Positions 36,665 through 51,397 of a stretch of DNA of 64,000 nucleotides are shown here, in pieces. The notes beneath the pieces were generated by a model. It saw only the letters and a program-made list of their open reading frames with translations, did not search any database and was not told the DNA's origin. Source of the stretch: Marinimicrobium koreense (GTDB lineage: Bacteria > Pseudomonadota > Gammaproteobacteria > Pseudomonadales > Cellvibrionaceae); contig NZ_RJUK01000004.1 in NCBI RefSeq assembly GCF_003762925.1, positions 62,001 through 126,000 of the forward strand, read 5' to 3'. Both the position numbers and the translations under genes were made by a program. Every line of letters starts with the position of its first letter. The first letter of the stretch is position 1.

Positions 36665-37033
36665 TTACAGCACTTCCGGTGCGAGAGAAATGATTTTCAT
36701 GAACTTCTCGCCACGCAACTCGCGAGTCACCGGCCCAAAGATACGAGTACCCACCGGAGCATCCTGGTTGTTCAGCAGCACAGCAGCGTTGTCGTCGAAC
36801 TTGATCAACGAACCATCCTGGCGGCGAACACCTTTCTTGGTGCGCACTACCACCGCTTTCATCACCTGGCCTTTCTTCACCTTACCGCGAGGAATCGCTT
36901 CCTTCACAGTAACTTTGATGATGTCACCCACAGCGGCATAGCGCCGATGGGAGCCGCCAAGAACCTTGATGCACTGAACCCGACGAGCGCCGCTATTATC
37001 AGCTACATCTAAGTAGGTTTCTGTTTGAATCAT
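36665..37033 (-). CDS. rplN: 50S ribosomal protein L14
   Basis: This 122-residue protein contacts the 30S subunit in bridge B8. '[20 protein letters not shown]', '[20 protein letters not shown]' and '[12 protein letters not shown]' are typical. It starts 36 bases after rpsQ. No clear separate spc promoter is evident in that gap, so read-through from the S10 operon is likely. Confidence 0.97.
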   Translation of the reverse strand: MIQTETYLDVADNSGARRVQCIKVLGGSHRRYAAVGDIIKVTVKEAIPRGKVKKGQVMKAVVVRTKKGVRRQDGSLIKFDDNAAVLLNNQDAPVGTRIFGPVTRELRGEKFMKIISLAPEVL

Positions 37034-37069
37034 CGTCCGTCTCCGAAACTATTAAGTCGCCTGAATCAC

Positions 37070-37336
37070 TTAGATTTCAGTAGCGCGCTCTTCAATGTTC
37101 ACTAAAGCCCATGATTTGGTCTTTGACAGCGGACGAGATTCAGCGATAGTCACCGTATCACCGATCTTGCAGTCATTGTTTTCATCATGCGCTTTCAGCT
37201 TTGATGACTTGCTCACATACTTGCCGTAAAGCGGATGCTTTACGCGACGCTCGATCAGCACTGTGATGGTTTTATCCATCTTGTCGCTAACAACCTTGCC
37301 GGTCAGTGTACGAGCCAGATTATCTGCCTGAGTCAT
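37070..37336 (-). CDS. rpsQ: 30S ribosomal protein S17
   Basis: This 88-residue primary 16S rRNA-binding protein has an OB fold. '[20 protein letters not shown]' and '[20 protein letters not shown]' identify it. It starts 2 bases after rpmC and is the last gene of the S10 operon. Confidence 0.97.
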   Translation of the reverse strand: MTQADNLARTLTGKVVSDKMDKTITVLIERRVKHPLYGKYVSKSSKLKAHDENNDCKIGDTVTIAESRPLSKTKSWALVNIEERATEI

Positions 37337-37338
37337 CG

Positions 37339-37530
37339 TTAATTACCTGCCTTCTGTTTAAGCACCGTTTTAATTCGAGCAATATCGCGGCGAGTTTGCT
37401 TGAGCAGGTGAGTCTGACCCAGCTGGCCAGTAGCAGCCTGCATACGCAGCTTGAACTGCTCTTTCAATTGAGTCAGCAGTTCGCCGTTCAGCTCTTCAAC
37501 GGATTTTTCCCGGAGTTCTGAAGCTTTCAT
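37339..37530 (-). CDS. rpmC: 50S ribosomal protein L29
   Basis: This 63-residue helical protein at the tunnel exit forms part of the trigger factor and SRP docking site. '[20 protein letters not shown]' and '[20 protein letters not shown]' are typical. Its ATG overlaps the rplP stop by one base (TGATG). Confidence 0.96.
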   Translation of the reverse strand: MKASELREKSVEELNGELLTQLKEQFKLRMQAATGQLGQTHLLKQTRRDIARIKTVLKQKAGN

Positions 37531-37943
37531 CACATCACCGAACGTTTTACGAAAGTTGTTGTAATAGGCAACTTGGCTGCGGCCAACGCAAAGGCCTCAC
37601 GAGCCAGATCTTCACTGACGCCATCCATTTCATACAGGACTTTACCAGGACGGATCTGCGCGACCCAATATTCCACGTTACCCTTACCTTTACCCTGACG
37701 TACTTCCAGGGGCTTCTCGGTAATTGGTTTATCCGGAAACACACGAATCCAGATTTTACCGCCACGTTTAATGTGACGAGTCATCGCACGACGGGCCGCC
37801 TCAATTTGGCGAGCTGTAATGCGACCGCGACCAGTAGCTTTCAAGCCAAAATCACCAAAGCTTACCTTGGCGCCCCGATGGGCCAGGCCGCGGTTGCGAC
37901 CCTTCATTTGCTTGCGAAACTTCGTACGCTTTGGTTGCAGCAT
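37530..37943 (-). CDS. rplP: 50S ribosomal protein L16
   Basis: This 137-residue protein near the A site is important for tRNA accommodation. '[20 protein letters not shown]' and '[20 protein letters not shown]' and '[20 protein letters not shown]' are diagnostic. It sits between rpsC (12 bases) and rpmC (overlap). Confidence 0.97.
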   Translation of the reverse strand: MLQPKRTKFRKQMKGRNRGLAHRGAKVSFGDFGLKATGRGRITARQIEAARRAMTRHIKRGGKIWIRVFPDKPITEKPLEVRQGKGKGNVEYWVAQIRPGKVLYEMDGVSEDLAREAFALAAAKLPITTTFVKRSVM

Positions 37944-37955
37944 CTTGCGTACCCC

Positions 37956-38636
37956 TTACTTGGACTTAGAGCCTTTTTTCTTAGGTGCAGCTTCAGCTTC
38001 GTCAATATCGCCGATGACTTCACCCTTGAAAATCCAAACTTTCACACCGATGATGCCGTAGGTGGTAGACGCTTCGGCGGTTGCGTAGTCGATGTTTGCA
38101 CGCAATGTGTGCAACGGTACGCGGCCTTCACGATACCACTCACTACGAGCGATCTCGGCACCCCCCAGGCGGCCTCCCACCTGGATCTTGATACCTTCCG
38201 CACCCTGACGCATGGCGTTTTGCACGGCACGCTTCATGGCACGGCGGAACATCACGCGGCGCTCCAGCTGCTGAGCAACATTCTGGGCAACCAGTGAAGC
38301 ATCCAGATCAGGCTTACGGATCTCTTCAATGTTGATGTGCACTGGCACACCCATGCGCTCGCTCACTTCTGCACGTAGACGATCCACGTCTTCGCCTTTC
38401 TTGCCAATCACGATGCCCGGACGGGCAGTGTGAATGGTAATACGTGCGGTATTGGCGGGACGCTCAATGTCCACGCGGCTTACAGACGCGCTGGACAACT
38501 TGTCCTGAATGTAAGAACGCACTGCCAAATCATTGTTGAGTTTGTCTGCGTACTGATCGCTGCCGGCATACCACACTGAGGTATGCTTCTTGACGATACC
38601 CAGACGAATACCTGTCGGATTTACTTTCTGACCCAT
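37956..38636 (-). CDS. rpsC: 30S ribosomal protein S3
   Basis: This 226-residue protein lines the mRNA entry channel. The KH domain carries '[20 protein letters not shown]', and the C-terminal domain has '[20 protein letters not shown]' and '[20 protein letters not shown]'. The acidic-basic tail ends '[10 protein letters not shown]'. It starts 13 bases after rplV. Confidence 0.97.
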   Translation of the reverse strand: MGQKVNPTGIRLGIVKKHTSVWYAGSDQYADKLNNDLAVRSYIQDKLSSASVSRVDIERPANTARITIHTARPGIVIGKKGEDVDRLRAEVSERMGVPVHINIEEIRKPDLDASLVAQNVAQQLERRVMFRRAMKRAVQNAMRQGAEGIKIQVGGRLGGAEIARSEWYREGRVPLHTLRANIDYATAEASTTYGIIGVKVWIFKGEVIGDIDEAEAAPKKKGSKSK

Positions 38637-38649
38637 AACGCCTGCTCTC

Positions 38650-38982
38650 TTACTGGTCGGCTACTTTAACGGTGATATGACAAGTGCGCTTAAGAATGCG
38701 GTCAGCACGACCTTTAGCGCGAGGCTTGATGCGTTTCATGCTCAAACCTTCGTCCACAAAGATCGTGGACACTTTCAGTTCATCGACGTCGGCGCCTTCG
38801 TTGTGTTCGGCATTCGCAATTGCGGACTCGAGCACCTTTTTGATTAACGCGGCGCCCTTTTTGGGGCTGAATGCCAGAAGGTCCAACGCCTCCTCAACAC
38901 CTTTTCCGCGAATCTGATCGGCTACCAAGCGCGCTTTTTGCGCCGACAGACGAGCACCGCTGAGTTTTGCTGCTACTTCCAT
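38650..38982 (-). CDS. rplV: 50S ribosomal protein L22
   Basis: This 110-residue protein has a beta-hairpin that reaches into the exit tunnel, where macrolide resistance mutations arise. '[20 protein letters not shown]', '[20 protein letters not shown]' and '[20 protein letters not shown]' look wild-type. It starts 28 bases after rpsS. Confidence 0.97.
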   Translation of the reverse strand: MEVAAKLSGARLSAQKARLVADQIRGKGVEEALDLLAFSPKKGAALIKKVLESAIANAEHNEGADVDELKVSTIFVDEGLSMKRIKPRAKGRADRILKRTCHITVKVADQ

Positions 38983-39010
38983 CGTGTTACCTCGTAGGCA
39001 CTATTAGCGC

Positions 39011-39289
39011 TTAGCGCTTTTTCGCTTTTTTGTCTGCGACATGACCGCGATAGGTGCGGGTAGCCGCAAACTCGCCAAGTTTGTGTCCAACCATTTCTTC
39101 ATTCACCAGGACGGGCACGTGCTGACGGCCATTGTGTACTGCCAGCGTCAGACCAACCATTTCTGGCATGATCATTGAGCGCCGCGACCAGGTTTTAATT
39201 GGACGACGATCATTCTTTTCGATCGCTGTTTCGACCTTCTTAATGAGGTGAAGATCGATAAAAGGACCTTTCTTCAGTGAACGTGGCAC
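39011..39289 (-). CDS. rpsS: 30S ribosomal protein S19
   Basis: This 92-residue protein of the 30S head forms bridges with L5 and contacts A-site tRNA. '[20 protein letters not shown]' and '[20 protein letters not shown]' identify it. Translation starts at GTG (39289), with AGAGGA upstream, rather than ATG. Confidence 0.96.
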   Translation of the reverse strand: MPRSLKKGPFIDLHLIKKVETAIEKNDRRPIKTWSRRSMIMPEMVGLTLAVHNGRQHVPVLVNEEMVGHKLGEFAATRTYRGHVADKKAKKR

Positions 39290-39322
39290 TGTTGCTTCCT
39301 CTTTTCCGCTGTTGATTTGCCG

Positions 39323-40150
39323 TTAGCGCTTGGAGCGACTACGGACAATCATCTTGGTAGTGCGCTTGTTTTTGCGCGTCTTGTAACCCTTGGTCGGAAC
39401 ACCCCAAGGCGATACCGGATGACGGCCACCAGAAGTACGACCTTCACCACCACCGTGCGGGTGATCTACCGGGTTCATGGCGACACCGCGCACTGTAGGA
39501 CGAACACCGCGCCACCGCTTGGCGCCGGCCTTACCGAGTGACCGCAAGCTATGCTCGCTATTGGACACTTCGCCCAAGGTCGCCCGGCAATTAACCAATA
39601 CACGGCGAGTTTCACCGCTACGCAGACGCAAAGTCGCGTAAGTACCGTCGCGAGACACCAGCTGGCAAGAAGCACCGGCCGAACGGGCCACCTGGGCACC
39701 TTTCTCGGGCTTCAGCTCGACGCAGTGAACAGTGCTGCCGAGCGGAATATTCCGCAGCGGCAGGGCATTACCCACTTTAATCGCCGCCGCATCGCCTGAC
39801 TCGATCTTGTCACCGGCCTTCAGGCCCTTGGGCGCAATAATGTAACGGCGCTCACCGTCGGCATAACAAACCAGCGCAATGTAGGCGGTGCGGTTCGGAT
39901 CATACTCCAGGCGCTCTACTGTGGCCGGGATGCCGTCTTTATTGCGACGGAAATCGATCACACGGTAGTGCTGCTTGTGACCACCACCCACGTGACGGGT
40001 TGTGATACGGCCACCACTGTTACGGCCGCCACTCTTGGACTTCTTCTCCAACAGAGGCGCGTAAGGAGCACCCTTGTGCAAATCCGGATTAACGACACTT
40101 ACTACAAAGCGGCGACCGGGCGAGGTTGGTTTACGTTTTACAATAGGCAT
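39323..40150 (-). CDS. rplB: 50S ribosomal protein L2
   Basis: This 275-residue protein is essential for subunit association and the peptidyl-transferase region. '[20 protein letters not shown]', '[20 protein letters not shown]' and '[20 protein letters not shown]' (with the conserved His) are intact. It lies between rplW and rpsS. Confidence 0.98.
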   Translation of the reverse strand: MPIVKRKPTSPGRRFVVSVVNPDLHKGAPYAPLLEKKSKSGGRNSGGRITTRHVGGGHKQHYRVIDFRRNKDGIPATVERLEYDPNRTAYIALVCYADGERRYIIAPKGLKAGDKIESGDAAAIKVGNALPLRNIPLGSTVHCVELKPEKGAQVARSAGASCQLVSRDGTYATLRLRSGETRRVLVNCRATLGEVSNSEHSLRSLGKAGAKRWRGVRPTVRGVAMNPVDHPHGGGEGRTSGGRHPVSPWGVPTKGYKTRKNKRTTKMIVRSRSKR

Positions 40151-40163
40151 TGCAACAATCCTC

Positions 40164-40460
40164 TTACTCAGCTACCGCAAAGTCGATATCCTGACCTTGC
40201 TCAAGACGAACGTAGGCCTTCTTCCAGTCACTGCGTCGACCAATACCAAAGCGAGTGCGACGGGTCTTACCCTTCACGTTCAGCACGCGAACACTCTCTA
40301 CCTTGACATCAAACAGCGCCTGCACGGCCGCTTTAATTTCGATCTTGCTGGCATCAGTCGCCACTTTGAAGACTACCTGGTTGCCGTTCTCGCCCGCCAT
40401 CGCGGACTTTTCGGACACTACCGGACCCAACAAGATTTTATAGATGCGTTCTTGGTTCAT
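40164..40460 (-). CDS. rplW: 50S ribosomal protein L23
   Basis: This 98-residue protein at the tunnel exit is the docking site for trigger factor and SRP. '[20 protein letters not shown]' and '[20 protein letters not shown]' are typical. Its ATG overlaps the rplD stop by 4 bases (ATGA), so translation is coupled. Confidence 0.97.
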   Translation of the reverse strand: MNQERIYKILLGPVVSEKSAMAGENGNQVVFKVATDASKIEIKAAVQALFDVKVESVRVLNVKGKTRRTRFGIGRRSDWKKAYVRLEQGQDIDFAVAE

Positions 40461-41071
40461 CCCAGGATCTCCTCGAACTTTTTCAGAGCCGGAACGGTGA
40501 CCACAACCTTTTCAAAGCCAATCAGGGCAACCGGATCAACACCCTGCACATCACGTACGTCAACCTTATGCAGGTTGCGCGACGCCAGGTAAAGATTCTC
40601 GTCCACGTCCTCAGTCACAATCAGCGCTTCTGACAGATCGTACTGAGCCAGCTTTTGAATCAGGCTTTTGGTTTTGGGGGCGTCGACTGAGAAGTCCTCA
40701 ACCACCACCAAACGCTCTTGACGATTCAGCTCAGCGAAGATGCAGCGCAACGCAGCGCGGTACATCTTTTTATTGAGCTTCTGCTCGAAGTTGCGCGGCT
40801 TGGCGGCGAATGCCTTACCACCAGAGCGCCAGATCGGACTGCGGATGGTACCCGCACGCGCGCGACCGGTGCCCTTCTGACGCCACGGCTTCTTACCGCC
40901 GCCAGACACTTCAGAGCGAGTTTTCTGAGCCTTGGTGCCCTGACGGCCGCCCGCCAGGTAGGCGACTACCGCCTGATGCACCAGGTCTTGATTAAATTCT
41001 TTGCCAAACGCCACCTCAGATACGTTGAGCGTATCTTTGGCACCATCGGGCTTTACAATATTCAATTCCAT
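40457..41071 (-). CDS. rplD: 50S ribosomal protein L4
   Basis: This 204-residue protein has a loop that lines the exit tunnel; in E. coli it also represses the S10 operon. The loop '[20 protein letters not shown]' appears wild-type for macrolide binding. The C-terminal '[20 protein letters not shown]' region is complete. It starts 20 bases after rplC and overlaps rplW. Confidence 0.97.
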   Translation of the reverse strand: MELNIVKPDGAKDTLNVSEVAFGKEFNQDLVHQAVVAYLAGGRQGTKAQKTRSEVSGGGKKPWRQKGTGRARAGTIRSPIWRSGGKAFAAKPRNFEQKLNKKMYRAALRCIFAELNRQERLVVVEDFSVDAPKTKSLIQKLAQYDLSEALIVTEDVDENLYLASRNLHKVDVRDVQGVDPVALIGFEKVVVTVPALKKFEEILG

Positions 41072-41091
41072 GGTCGTTTCCCCTCGGACAA

Positions 41092-41736
41092 TTAACCGTT
41101 ACTGCGCGCTTTAACTGCGGGACGAACAATGACGTCACCACCCGGAGCTCCGGGGATGGCACCTCTGACCAGCAGCAGATTACGCTCAGCGTCGACGCGG
41201 ACCACTTCAAGATTCTGAACAGTAACCTGCTCGGAACCCATGTGACCTGACATCTTCTTGCCCTTAAAGACGCGACCCGGAGTCTGACATTGTCCGATGG
41301 AACCGGGGGCACGGTGAGAAAGGGAGTTACCGTGGGTAGCGTCCTGCGTGGCGAAGTTCCAACGCTTGACGGTACCGGCAAAGCCCTTACCTTTGGAAGA
41401 ACCGGTGACATCGATCTTCTGGCCAGCCTCAAAGGCGTCAACCGTAATCTCTGCACCAACTTCGAAGGATTCTTGAGTATCGTTACGCAATTCCCACAAA
41501 CCACGTCCAGCTTCGGCATTCGCCTTGGCATAGTGGCCCGCTGCGGGCTTGGTAACACGTGAGGCGCGACGAGACCCTACGGTAACCTGCACTGCAGAGT
41601 ATCCGTCGGTTTCTACATTCTTCACCTGGGTGACGCGATTGGGAGCAACCTCAATCACGGAAACAGGAATGGAAACACCATCATCGGTAAATATGCGAGT
41701 CATGCCGCTCTTGCGGCCGACAATACCAATCGTCAT
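41092..41736 (-). CDS. rplC: 50S ribosomal protein L3
   Basis: This is a 214-residue early-assembly protein near the peptidyl-transferase centre. '[20 protein letters not shown]', '[20 protein letters not shown]' and '[20 protein letters not shown]' are diagnostic; the Gln methylated by PrmB in E. coli lies in the motif ending '[11 protein letters not shown]'. It starts about 100 bases after rpsJ. Confidence 0.97.
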   Translation of the reverse strand: MTIGIVGRKSGMTRIFTDDGVSIPVSVIEVAPNRVTQVKNVETDGYSAVQVTVGSRRASRVTKPAAGHYAKANAEAGRGLWELRNDTQESFEVGAEITVDAFEAGQKIDVTGSSKGKGFAGTVKRWNFATQDATHGNSLSHRAPGSIGQCQTPGRVFKGKKMSGHMGSEQVTVQNLEVVRVDAERNLLLVRGAIPGAPGGDVIVRPAVKARSNG

Positions 41737-41837
41737 GTTGCTAACCTCTCAGTGTACGGGGCTTTTACCCGCTATGGCCGCCCATTTCAGAGCGTTACAC
41801 AAACCCGGCCGAAACCGGGATTAACATTTACTTTGTA

Positions 41838-42182
<345 letters not shown>

Positions 42183-42244
42183 CTATCCAAATTGGCGATG
42201 GCGTCCGAGCTGAGCTCGTTGATACCCTGCAAAATGGAGGCGCA

Positions 42245-42273
42245 ATTCTAATGGCGGGGCAGCCCCCTGTCAA
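42245..42273 (-). promoter_or_regulatory. S10-operon promoter
   Basis: On the minus strand TTGACA (42268-42273), a 17-base spacer and TAGAAT (42245-42250). The start is expected near 42238. The leader of about 90 bases before rpsJ is shorter than the E. coli L4-regulated leader. The region between this promoter and the tufA terminator is A/T-rich and holds no gene. Confidence 0.85.
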
Positions 42274-42374
42274 GGGATATCCCATGATATTCCCGGAATT
42301 CCGGAAAACGCACCATTATTTTTTAAAATCAAAGACTTATCTCTCCGACAGAACGTCTAAAATCGCTCCGGAGA

Positions 42375-42405
42375 CAAAAAAAGGCCCCCGCAGGGGCCTT
42401 TTTCA
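42375..42405 (-). terminator. intrinsic terminator after tufA
   Basis: AAGGCCCC-TGCG-GGGGCC followed by TTTTTTTG on the minus strand, 13 bases after the tufA stop. It separates the str and S10 operons. Confidence 0.93.
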
Positions 42406-42418
42406 GAGCCTGTATCGC

Positions 42419-43645
42419 TTACTCGATGATCTTAGCGACCACGCCAGCGCCTACAGTACGGCCGCCTTCACGAACCGCAAAGCGCAGACCTTCTTCCATC
42501 GCTACCGGGTGAATCAGAGTCACGCTCATCTTCACGTTGTCGCCCGGCATAACCATCTCAACGCCTTCCGGCAGCTCACAAGCGCCAGTCACGTCAGTGG
42601 TACGGAAGTAGAACTGCGGACGATAGCCCTTGAAGAACGGAGTGTGACGGCCGCCTTCGTCTTTGGACAGCACGTACACTTCGCCTTCGAACTTGGCGTG
42701 CGGGGTCACTGAACCCGGCTTGGCCAGTACCTGACCACGCTCAACTTCGTCACGCTTGGTACCGCGCAGCAGAACACCAACGTTCTCACCGGCACGACCC
42801 TCGTCCAGCATCTTGCGGAACATCTCAACACCGGTACATACGGTCTTGGTGGTGTCCTTCAGGCCGACGATTTCCAGTTCCTCGCCCACCTTCACGATGC
42901 CGCGCTCTACACGACCGGTTACTACGGTACCGCGACCAGAGATAGAGAAAACGTCTTCTACCGGCATCAGGAACGGCTGATCGATGGCACGCTCGGGCTC
43001 CGGAATGTACTCATCCAGAGTCTCCACCAGCTTCTTGACGGCGGTAGTGCCCAGCTCGTGCTCGTCTTCACCGTTCAGAGCCATCAGGGCGGAACCGGCG
43101 ATGATCGGCGTGTCGTCACCCGGGAAATCATAGTCGGACAGCAGCTCACGCAGCTCCATCTCGACCAGTTCCAGCATTTCATTGTATTCCTCAGTACCTA
43201 CGCCGCCGCAATCTTCAGCCAGCAGGTCCGCCTTGTTCAGGAATACCACGATAAAGGGTACACCTACCTGACGAGACAGCAGGATGTGCTCGCGAGTCTG
43301 GGGCATCGGGCCGTCAGTGGCACCACACACCAGGATCGCACCGTCCATCTGAGCCGCACCGGTGATCATGTTCTTCACATAGTCGGCGTGGCCCGGGCAG
43401 TCTACGTGCGCGTAGTGACGGGTCGGTGAATCGTACTCTACGTGAGAGGTCGCAATGGTGATACCACGCTCACGCTCCTCCGGCGCATTGTCGATGCCGT
43501 CAAAGGCCATGGCAGAACCGCTGCCCCAGACTTCGTAGCACACGCGGGTCAGAGCCGCGGTCAGCGTGGTTTTACCGTGGTCAACGTGACCGATGGTGCC
43601 CACATTGACGTGGGGCTTACTGCGTTCAAACTTTTCTTTTGCCAC
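42419..43645 (-). CDS. tufA: elongation factor Tu, copy A
   Basis: This 408-residue GTPase delivers aminoacyl-tRNA to the ribosome. The G1 motif '[17 protein letters not shown]', the switch region '[20 protein letters not shown]', '[17 protein letters not shown]' and 'FLNKADLL' are intact, and domains 2 and 3 are complete. Translation starts at GTG (43645). The protein is identical to the second copy at 59298-60524, and 1,215 bases appear identical in DNA. It is the last gene of the str operon, 35 bases after fusA. Confidence 0.98.
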   Translation of the reverse strand: MAKEKFERSKPHVNVGTIGHVDHGKTTLTAALTRVCYEVWGSGSAMAFDGIDNAPEERERGITIATSHVEYDSPTRHYAHVDCPGHADYVKNMITGAAQMDGAILVCGATDGPMPQTREHILLSRQVGVPFIVVFLNKADLLAEDCGGVGTEEYNEMLELVEMELRELLSDYDFPGDDTPIIAGSALMALNGEDEHELGTTAVKKLVETLDEYIPEPERAIDQPFLMPVEDVFSISGRGTVVTGRVERGIVKVGEELEIVGLKDTTKTVCTGVEMFRKMLDEGRAGENVGVLLRGTKRDEVERGQVLAKPGSVTPHAKFEGEVYVLSKDEGGRHTPFFKGYRPQFYFRTTDVTGACELPEGVEMVMPGDNVKMSVTLIHPVAMEEGLRFAVREGGRTVGAGVVAKIIE

Positions 43646-43680
43646 TGTCTTCTTCCTCTAGAATGTCTGCAAATCAGAAA

Positions 43681-45801
43681 TTAATCGTCTTTAGCCACTT
43701 TGCTCTTGGCAATCACTTCATCGGCTACGTTACGCGGAGCCTCCGCATAGCCTTTGAACTCCATCGCGTAGGTTGCGCGACCCTGAGTGGCCGAGCGCAG
43801 ATCCGTCGCATAACCAAACATCTCCGCAAGAGGTACCTCAGCGTTAACAATCTTGCCGGAAACACCTTCTTCCATGCCCTGAATCATGCCGCGACGACGG
43901 TTGAGGTCACCCACCACGTCACCCATGTTCTCCTCAGGCGTCACAACTTCCACCTTCATGACTGGCTCAAGCAGTACCGCACCGCCCTGCTGCGCCAACT
44001 TCTTGGTGGCCATCGAGGCGGCAATTTTAAAGGCCATCTCGTTGGAGTCAACATCGTGGAACGAACCATCGTACAGAGTGGCCTTCAGGCCCAGCAGCGG
44101 ATAGCCGGCCAGAACACCGTTCTGCATCTGCTCAGAAATACCTTTCTGTACCGCCGGGATGTATTCCTTCGGAACGGCACCACCCACGATTTCGTTGACA
44201 AATTCCAGACCTTCGGCGTCCTCGTCCTGGCCTGGCTCGAACCGGATCCAGACGTGACCGTACTGACCGCGACCACCGGACTGACGAACAAACTTGCCTT
44301 CAATTTCGCACTTATTGCGGATCGCCTCACGATAGGCCACCTGCGGCTTACCGATGTTCGCCTCAACCTTGAACTCGCGACGCATACGGTCAACGATGAT
44401 GTCCAGGTGAAGCTCACCCATACCACCGATGATGGTCTGCCCACTCTCTTCGTCTGTTCTTACGCTGAAGGAAGGGTCTTCCTGAGCCAGTTTGCCCAGA
44501 GCCACACCCATCTTCTCTTGGTCGGCCTTGGTTTTCGGCTCAACCGCAACGTGAATTACCGGATCCGGGAATTCCATACGTTCCAGGGTAATCACATGGT
44601 TCGGATCGCACAGGGTGTCACCGGTAGTTACGTCCTTGAGACCGACGGCTGCGGCGATATCACCGGACAGCACTTCCTTGATCTCTTCGCGGTTGTTGGA
44701 GTGCATCTGCACCATACGGCCGACACGCTCTTTCTTGCTTTTCACCGGATTGAACACCGAATCACCGGAGTTCAACTTACCGGAGTAAACCCGGAAGAAC
44801 GTCAGCGTGCCCACGAAGGGGTCGGTAGCAATCTTGAACGCCAGAGCGGCAAACGGCGCATCATCGTCGGCTTCGCGGCTCTCAACGGTATCTTTACCGT
44901 CATCCAGAACACCTTCGATGGCACGAACTTGGTTCGGAGCCGGCAGGTATTCAATCACGGCGTCAAGCACCGCCTGAACACCCTTGTTTTTGAAGGCTGA
45001 ACCGCCCAGAACCGGGACAATTTCATTGGCCAGGGTACGAGCGCGGATGCCCGCCTTGATTTCTTCGTTGGTCAAAGAACCTTCTTCCAGGTACTTCTCC
45101 ATCAACTCTTCATTGGCTTCGGCGGCCGCCTCCATCATGAACTCGCGCATTTCTTCGCACGTTTCTTTCAGGTCGTCCGGAATTTCGGCGTAGTCGAAGC
45201 TCATGCCCAGATCGGCTTCATTCCACAGAATGGCCTTCATCTCGATCAGGTCAACAACACCCTTAAACTCTTCTTCGGTGCCGATGGTCATCTGCAGCGG
45301 CACGGCATTGGCACCAAGACGGGTCTTGAGCTGGTCAATTACGCGAGTGAAGTTGGCGCCAGTACGGTCCATTTTGTTAACGAATACCATGCGAGGCACT
45401 TCGTACTTGTTGGCCTGACGCCATACAGTCTCGGTCTGCGGCTGAACACCGGAGGAGCCACACAGCACCACAACCGCACCATCCAGAACCCGCAGGGAAC
45501 GCTCTACTTCAATGGTGAAGTCGACGTGCCCGGGGGTGTCGATGATGTTGATCCGGTGCTGATCAAACTGCTGACTCATACCCTGCCAAAAGCAGGTCGT
45601 CGCAGCAGAGGTAATAGTGATACCGCGCTCTTGTTCCTGCTCCATCCAGTCCATGGTGGCCGCACCATCATGAACCTCACCCACCTTGTGAGACAGACCG
45701 GTGTAGAACAGAACGCGTTCAGTAGTGGTTGTCTTACCCGCGTCTACGTGGGCGACGATACCAATGTTGCGGTAGCGTGCGATAGGAGTTTTACGTGCCA
45801 C
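43681..45801 (-). CDS. fusA: elongation factor G
   Basis: This 706-residue GTPase drives translocation and ribosome recycling. '[20 protein letters not shown]', '[20 protein letters not shown]', '[20 protein letters not shown]' and '[11 protein letters not shown]' give the G domain, and the domain IV signature '[14 protein letters not shown]' is present. Translation starts at GTG (45801). It lies between rpsG (97 bases) and tufA. Confidence 0.98.
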   Translation of the reverse strand: MARKTPIARYRNIGIVAHVDAGKTTTTERVLFYTGLSHKVGEVHDGAATMDWMEQEQERGITITSAATTCFWQGMSQQFDQHRINIIDTPGHVDFTIEVERSLRVLDGAVVVLCGSSGVQPQTETVWRQANKYEVPRMVFVNKMDRTGANFTRVIDQLKTRLGANAVPLQMTIGTEEEFKGVVDLIEMKAILWNEADLGMSFDYAEIPDDLKETCEEMREFMMEAAAEANEELMEKYLEEGSLTNEEIKAGIRARTLANEIVPVLGGSAFKNKGVQAVLDAVIEYLPAPNQVRAIEGVLDDGKDTVESREADDDAPFAALAFKIATDPFVGTLTFFRVYSGKLNSGDSVFNPVKSKKERVGRMVQMHSNNREEIKEVLSGDIAAAVGLKDVTTGDTLCDPNHVITLERMEFPDPVIHVAVEPKTKADQEKMGVALGKLAQEDPSFSVRTDEESGQTIIGGMGELHLDIIVDRMRREFKVEANIGKPQVAYREAIRNKCEIEGKFVRQSGGRGQYGHVWIRFEPGQDEDAEGLEFVNEIVGGAVPKEYIPAVQKGISEQMQNGVLAGYPLLGLKATLYDGSFHDVDSNEMAFKIAASMATKKLAQQGGAVLLEPVMKVEVVTPEENMGDVVGDLNRRRGMIQGMEEGVSGKIVNAEVPLAEMFGYATDLRSATQGRATYAMEFKGYAEAPRNVADEVIAKSKVAKDD

Positions 45802-45898
45802 GACTGTATCTCCAATTGCAAATTCATTAAAACGGGAAAAGGCAGCCGCTTGGCTGCCCTCACCCTCTCTATCTATCGGCCCTTTTCAGGCGACGGCC

Positions 45899-46369
45899 TT
45901 AGAAGCGATAGTGTGAGAAGGCTTTGTTGGCCTCGGCCATACGGTGAACATCTTCACGCTTACGGACCGCTGCACCTTTGCCTTGGGAGGCATCGATCAA
46001 CTCACCGGCCAGACGCTGTGGCATGGATTTCTCGCTACGACCGCGAGAGAAATCCACCAACCAACGCATTGCCAGGGCAATACGACGGCTCGGGCGTACT
46101 TCAACCGGCACCTGATAGGTGGCACCACCCACGCGGCGGGACTTAACTTCCACCAGCGGTGCAATGTTTTCCAGCGCCTCATCGAACACTTCGATGGGGT
46201 CACGATTCAGCTTGGACTCAACCGACTCCAGAGCACCGTACACAATACGCTCGGCCACGGACTTCTTCCCGCTGACCATCACGTGGTTCATAAATTTCGC
46301 CAGCGTCACATTGCCGTACTTAGGATCCGGCAGAACTTCGCGCTTGGCGACAACTCTTCTTCTTGGCAT
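45899..46369 (-). CDS. rpsG: 30S ribosomal protein S7
   Basis: This 156-residue protein organises the 3' major domain of 16S rRNA and the exit site. '[20 protein letters not shown]', '[20 protein letters not shown]' and '[20 protein letters not shown]' are typical. The 147-base gap from rpsL resembles the intercistronic region where S7 represses str translation in E. coli. Confidence 0.97.
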   Translation of the reverse strand: MPRRRVVAKREVLPDPKYGNVTLAKFMNHVMVSGKKSVAERIVYGALESVESKLNRDPIEVFDEALENIAPLVEVKSRRVGGATYQVPVEVRPSRRIALAMRWLVDFSRGRSEKSMPQRLAGELIDASQGKGAAVRKREDVHRMAEANKAFSHYRF

Positions 46370-46516
46370 CTTAAATAGCCTCTCTTCAGGATTTGTCTAA
46401 GACTCCGGTCACTATCCCATCAGGTCAGCGCCGCGCTTAGCCTTACTCGGTTCGCGCCCATGGGGGCGCCGCCGAAAACGCATAACAACCCGGGGAGCCA
46501 GATGGCCCGCTCAGGG
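46370..46516 (-). promoter_or_regulatory. rpsL-rpsG intercistronic region, possible S7 control site
   Basis: This unusually long spacer within a dense operon contains a GC hairpin (GCGCCC-loop-GGGCGC, 46454-46469). In E. coli S7 binds the structured rpsL-rpsG spacer to repress its own synthesis. The position fits, but sequence similarity to that site was not established. Confidence 0.35.
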
Positions 46517-46888
46517 TTACTTGGGTCGCTTGGTACCGTACTTGGAACGACCCTGCTTACGGTTGTTGACCCCGGAGGTGTCCAGAGAACCGCGCACAGT
46601 GTGATAACGCACACCCGGCAAGTCCTTCACTCGGCCACCACGGATCAGAACAACGCTGTGCTCCTGCAAGTTGTGCCCTTCACCACCGATGTAAGAAGAC
46701 ACTTCGAAACCATTGGTCAGGCGCACACGGCAAACCTTACGCAAGGCCGAGTTAGGCTTCTTCGGCGTGGTGGTGTAAACGCGGGTGCAAACGCCGCGCT
46801 TCTGAGGGTTGGCTTGCAGAGCGGGAACGTCGCTCTTTTGAACCCTGCGTTTTCTCGGCTTACGAACCAACTGGTTGATCGTTGCCAT
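46517..46888 (-). CDS. rpsL: 30S ribosomal protein S12
   Basis: This is a 123-residue decoding-centre protein. '[20 protein letters not shown]', '[20 protein letters not shown]' (with the streptomycin-determining lysine at the Lys43 position) and '[18 protein letters not shown]' (Lys88 position) are wild-type, predicting streptomycin sensitivity. ATG at 46888 has GGAG 9 bases upstream. It heads the str operon. Confidence 0.97.
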   Translation of the reverse strand: MATINQLVRKPRKRRVQKSDVPALQANPQKRGVCTRVYTTTPKKPNSALRKVCRVRLTNGFEVSSYIGGEGHNLQEHSVVLIRGGRVKDLPGVRYHTVRGSLDTSGVNNRKQGRSKYGTKRPK

Positions 46889-46907
46889 GAAAATAAACTC
46901 CACAAGT

Positions 46908-46932
46908 ATAAAAACGCCTTCCCCTGGAAGGC
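46908..46932 (-). terminator. terminator-like hairpin in the rpsL leader
   Basis: GCCTTCC-AGG-GGAAGGC followed by GTTTTTAT on the minus strand, between the str promoter and the rpsL ribosome site. It could end rpoBC transcription and attenuate str transcription. Confidence 0.65.
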
Positions 46933-46987
46933 TTGATTAAAGAGAGCGGTCAAGTCCGCTCCCCACTTTGGAAAAAGTGGGTGGCGC

Positions 46988-47016
46988 ATTGTAATGAGGT
47001 CAACCTCCAGCGTCAA
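46988..47016 (-). promoter_or_regulatory. str-operon promoter
   Basis: On the minus strand TTGACG (47011-47016), a 17-base spacer and TACAAT (46988-46993), giving a leader of about 95 bases before rpsL. A CCCACTTT/AAAGTGGG hairpin follows shortly after the start point. Confidence 0.75.
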
Positions 47017-47076
47017 GCCAAAGTGTCCCTCACCGCCTGGCGGGCCCGGCGAAAGCCGACCCGCCACCACTTTCTG

Positions 47077-51300
<4,224 letters not shown>

Positions 51301-51397
51301 GGCGTTTTCTCCAGTAAGCTCTAGTGGGCATCAGTGCGCGGGTTCCGCACAGCGAGGCCGGCAAATCCGGCCCCGCACCTTAAGTGGGTCCAGCGGG

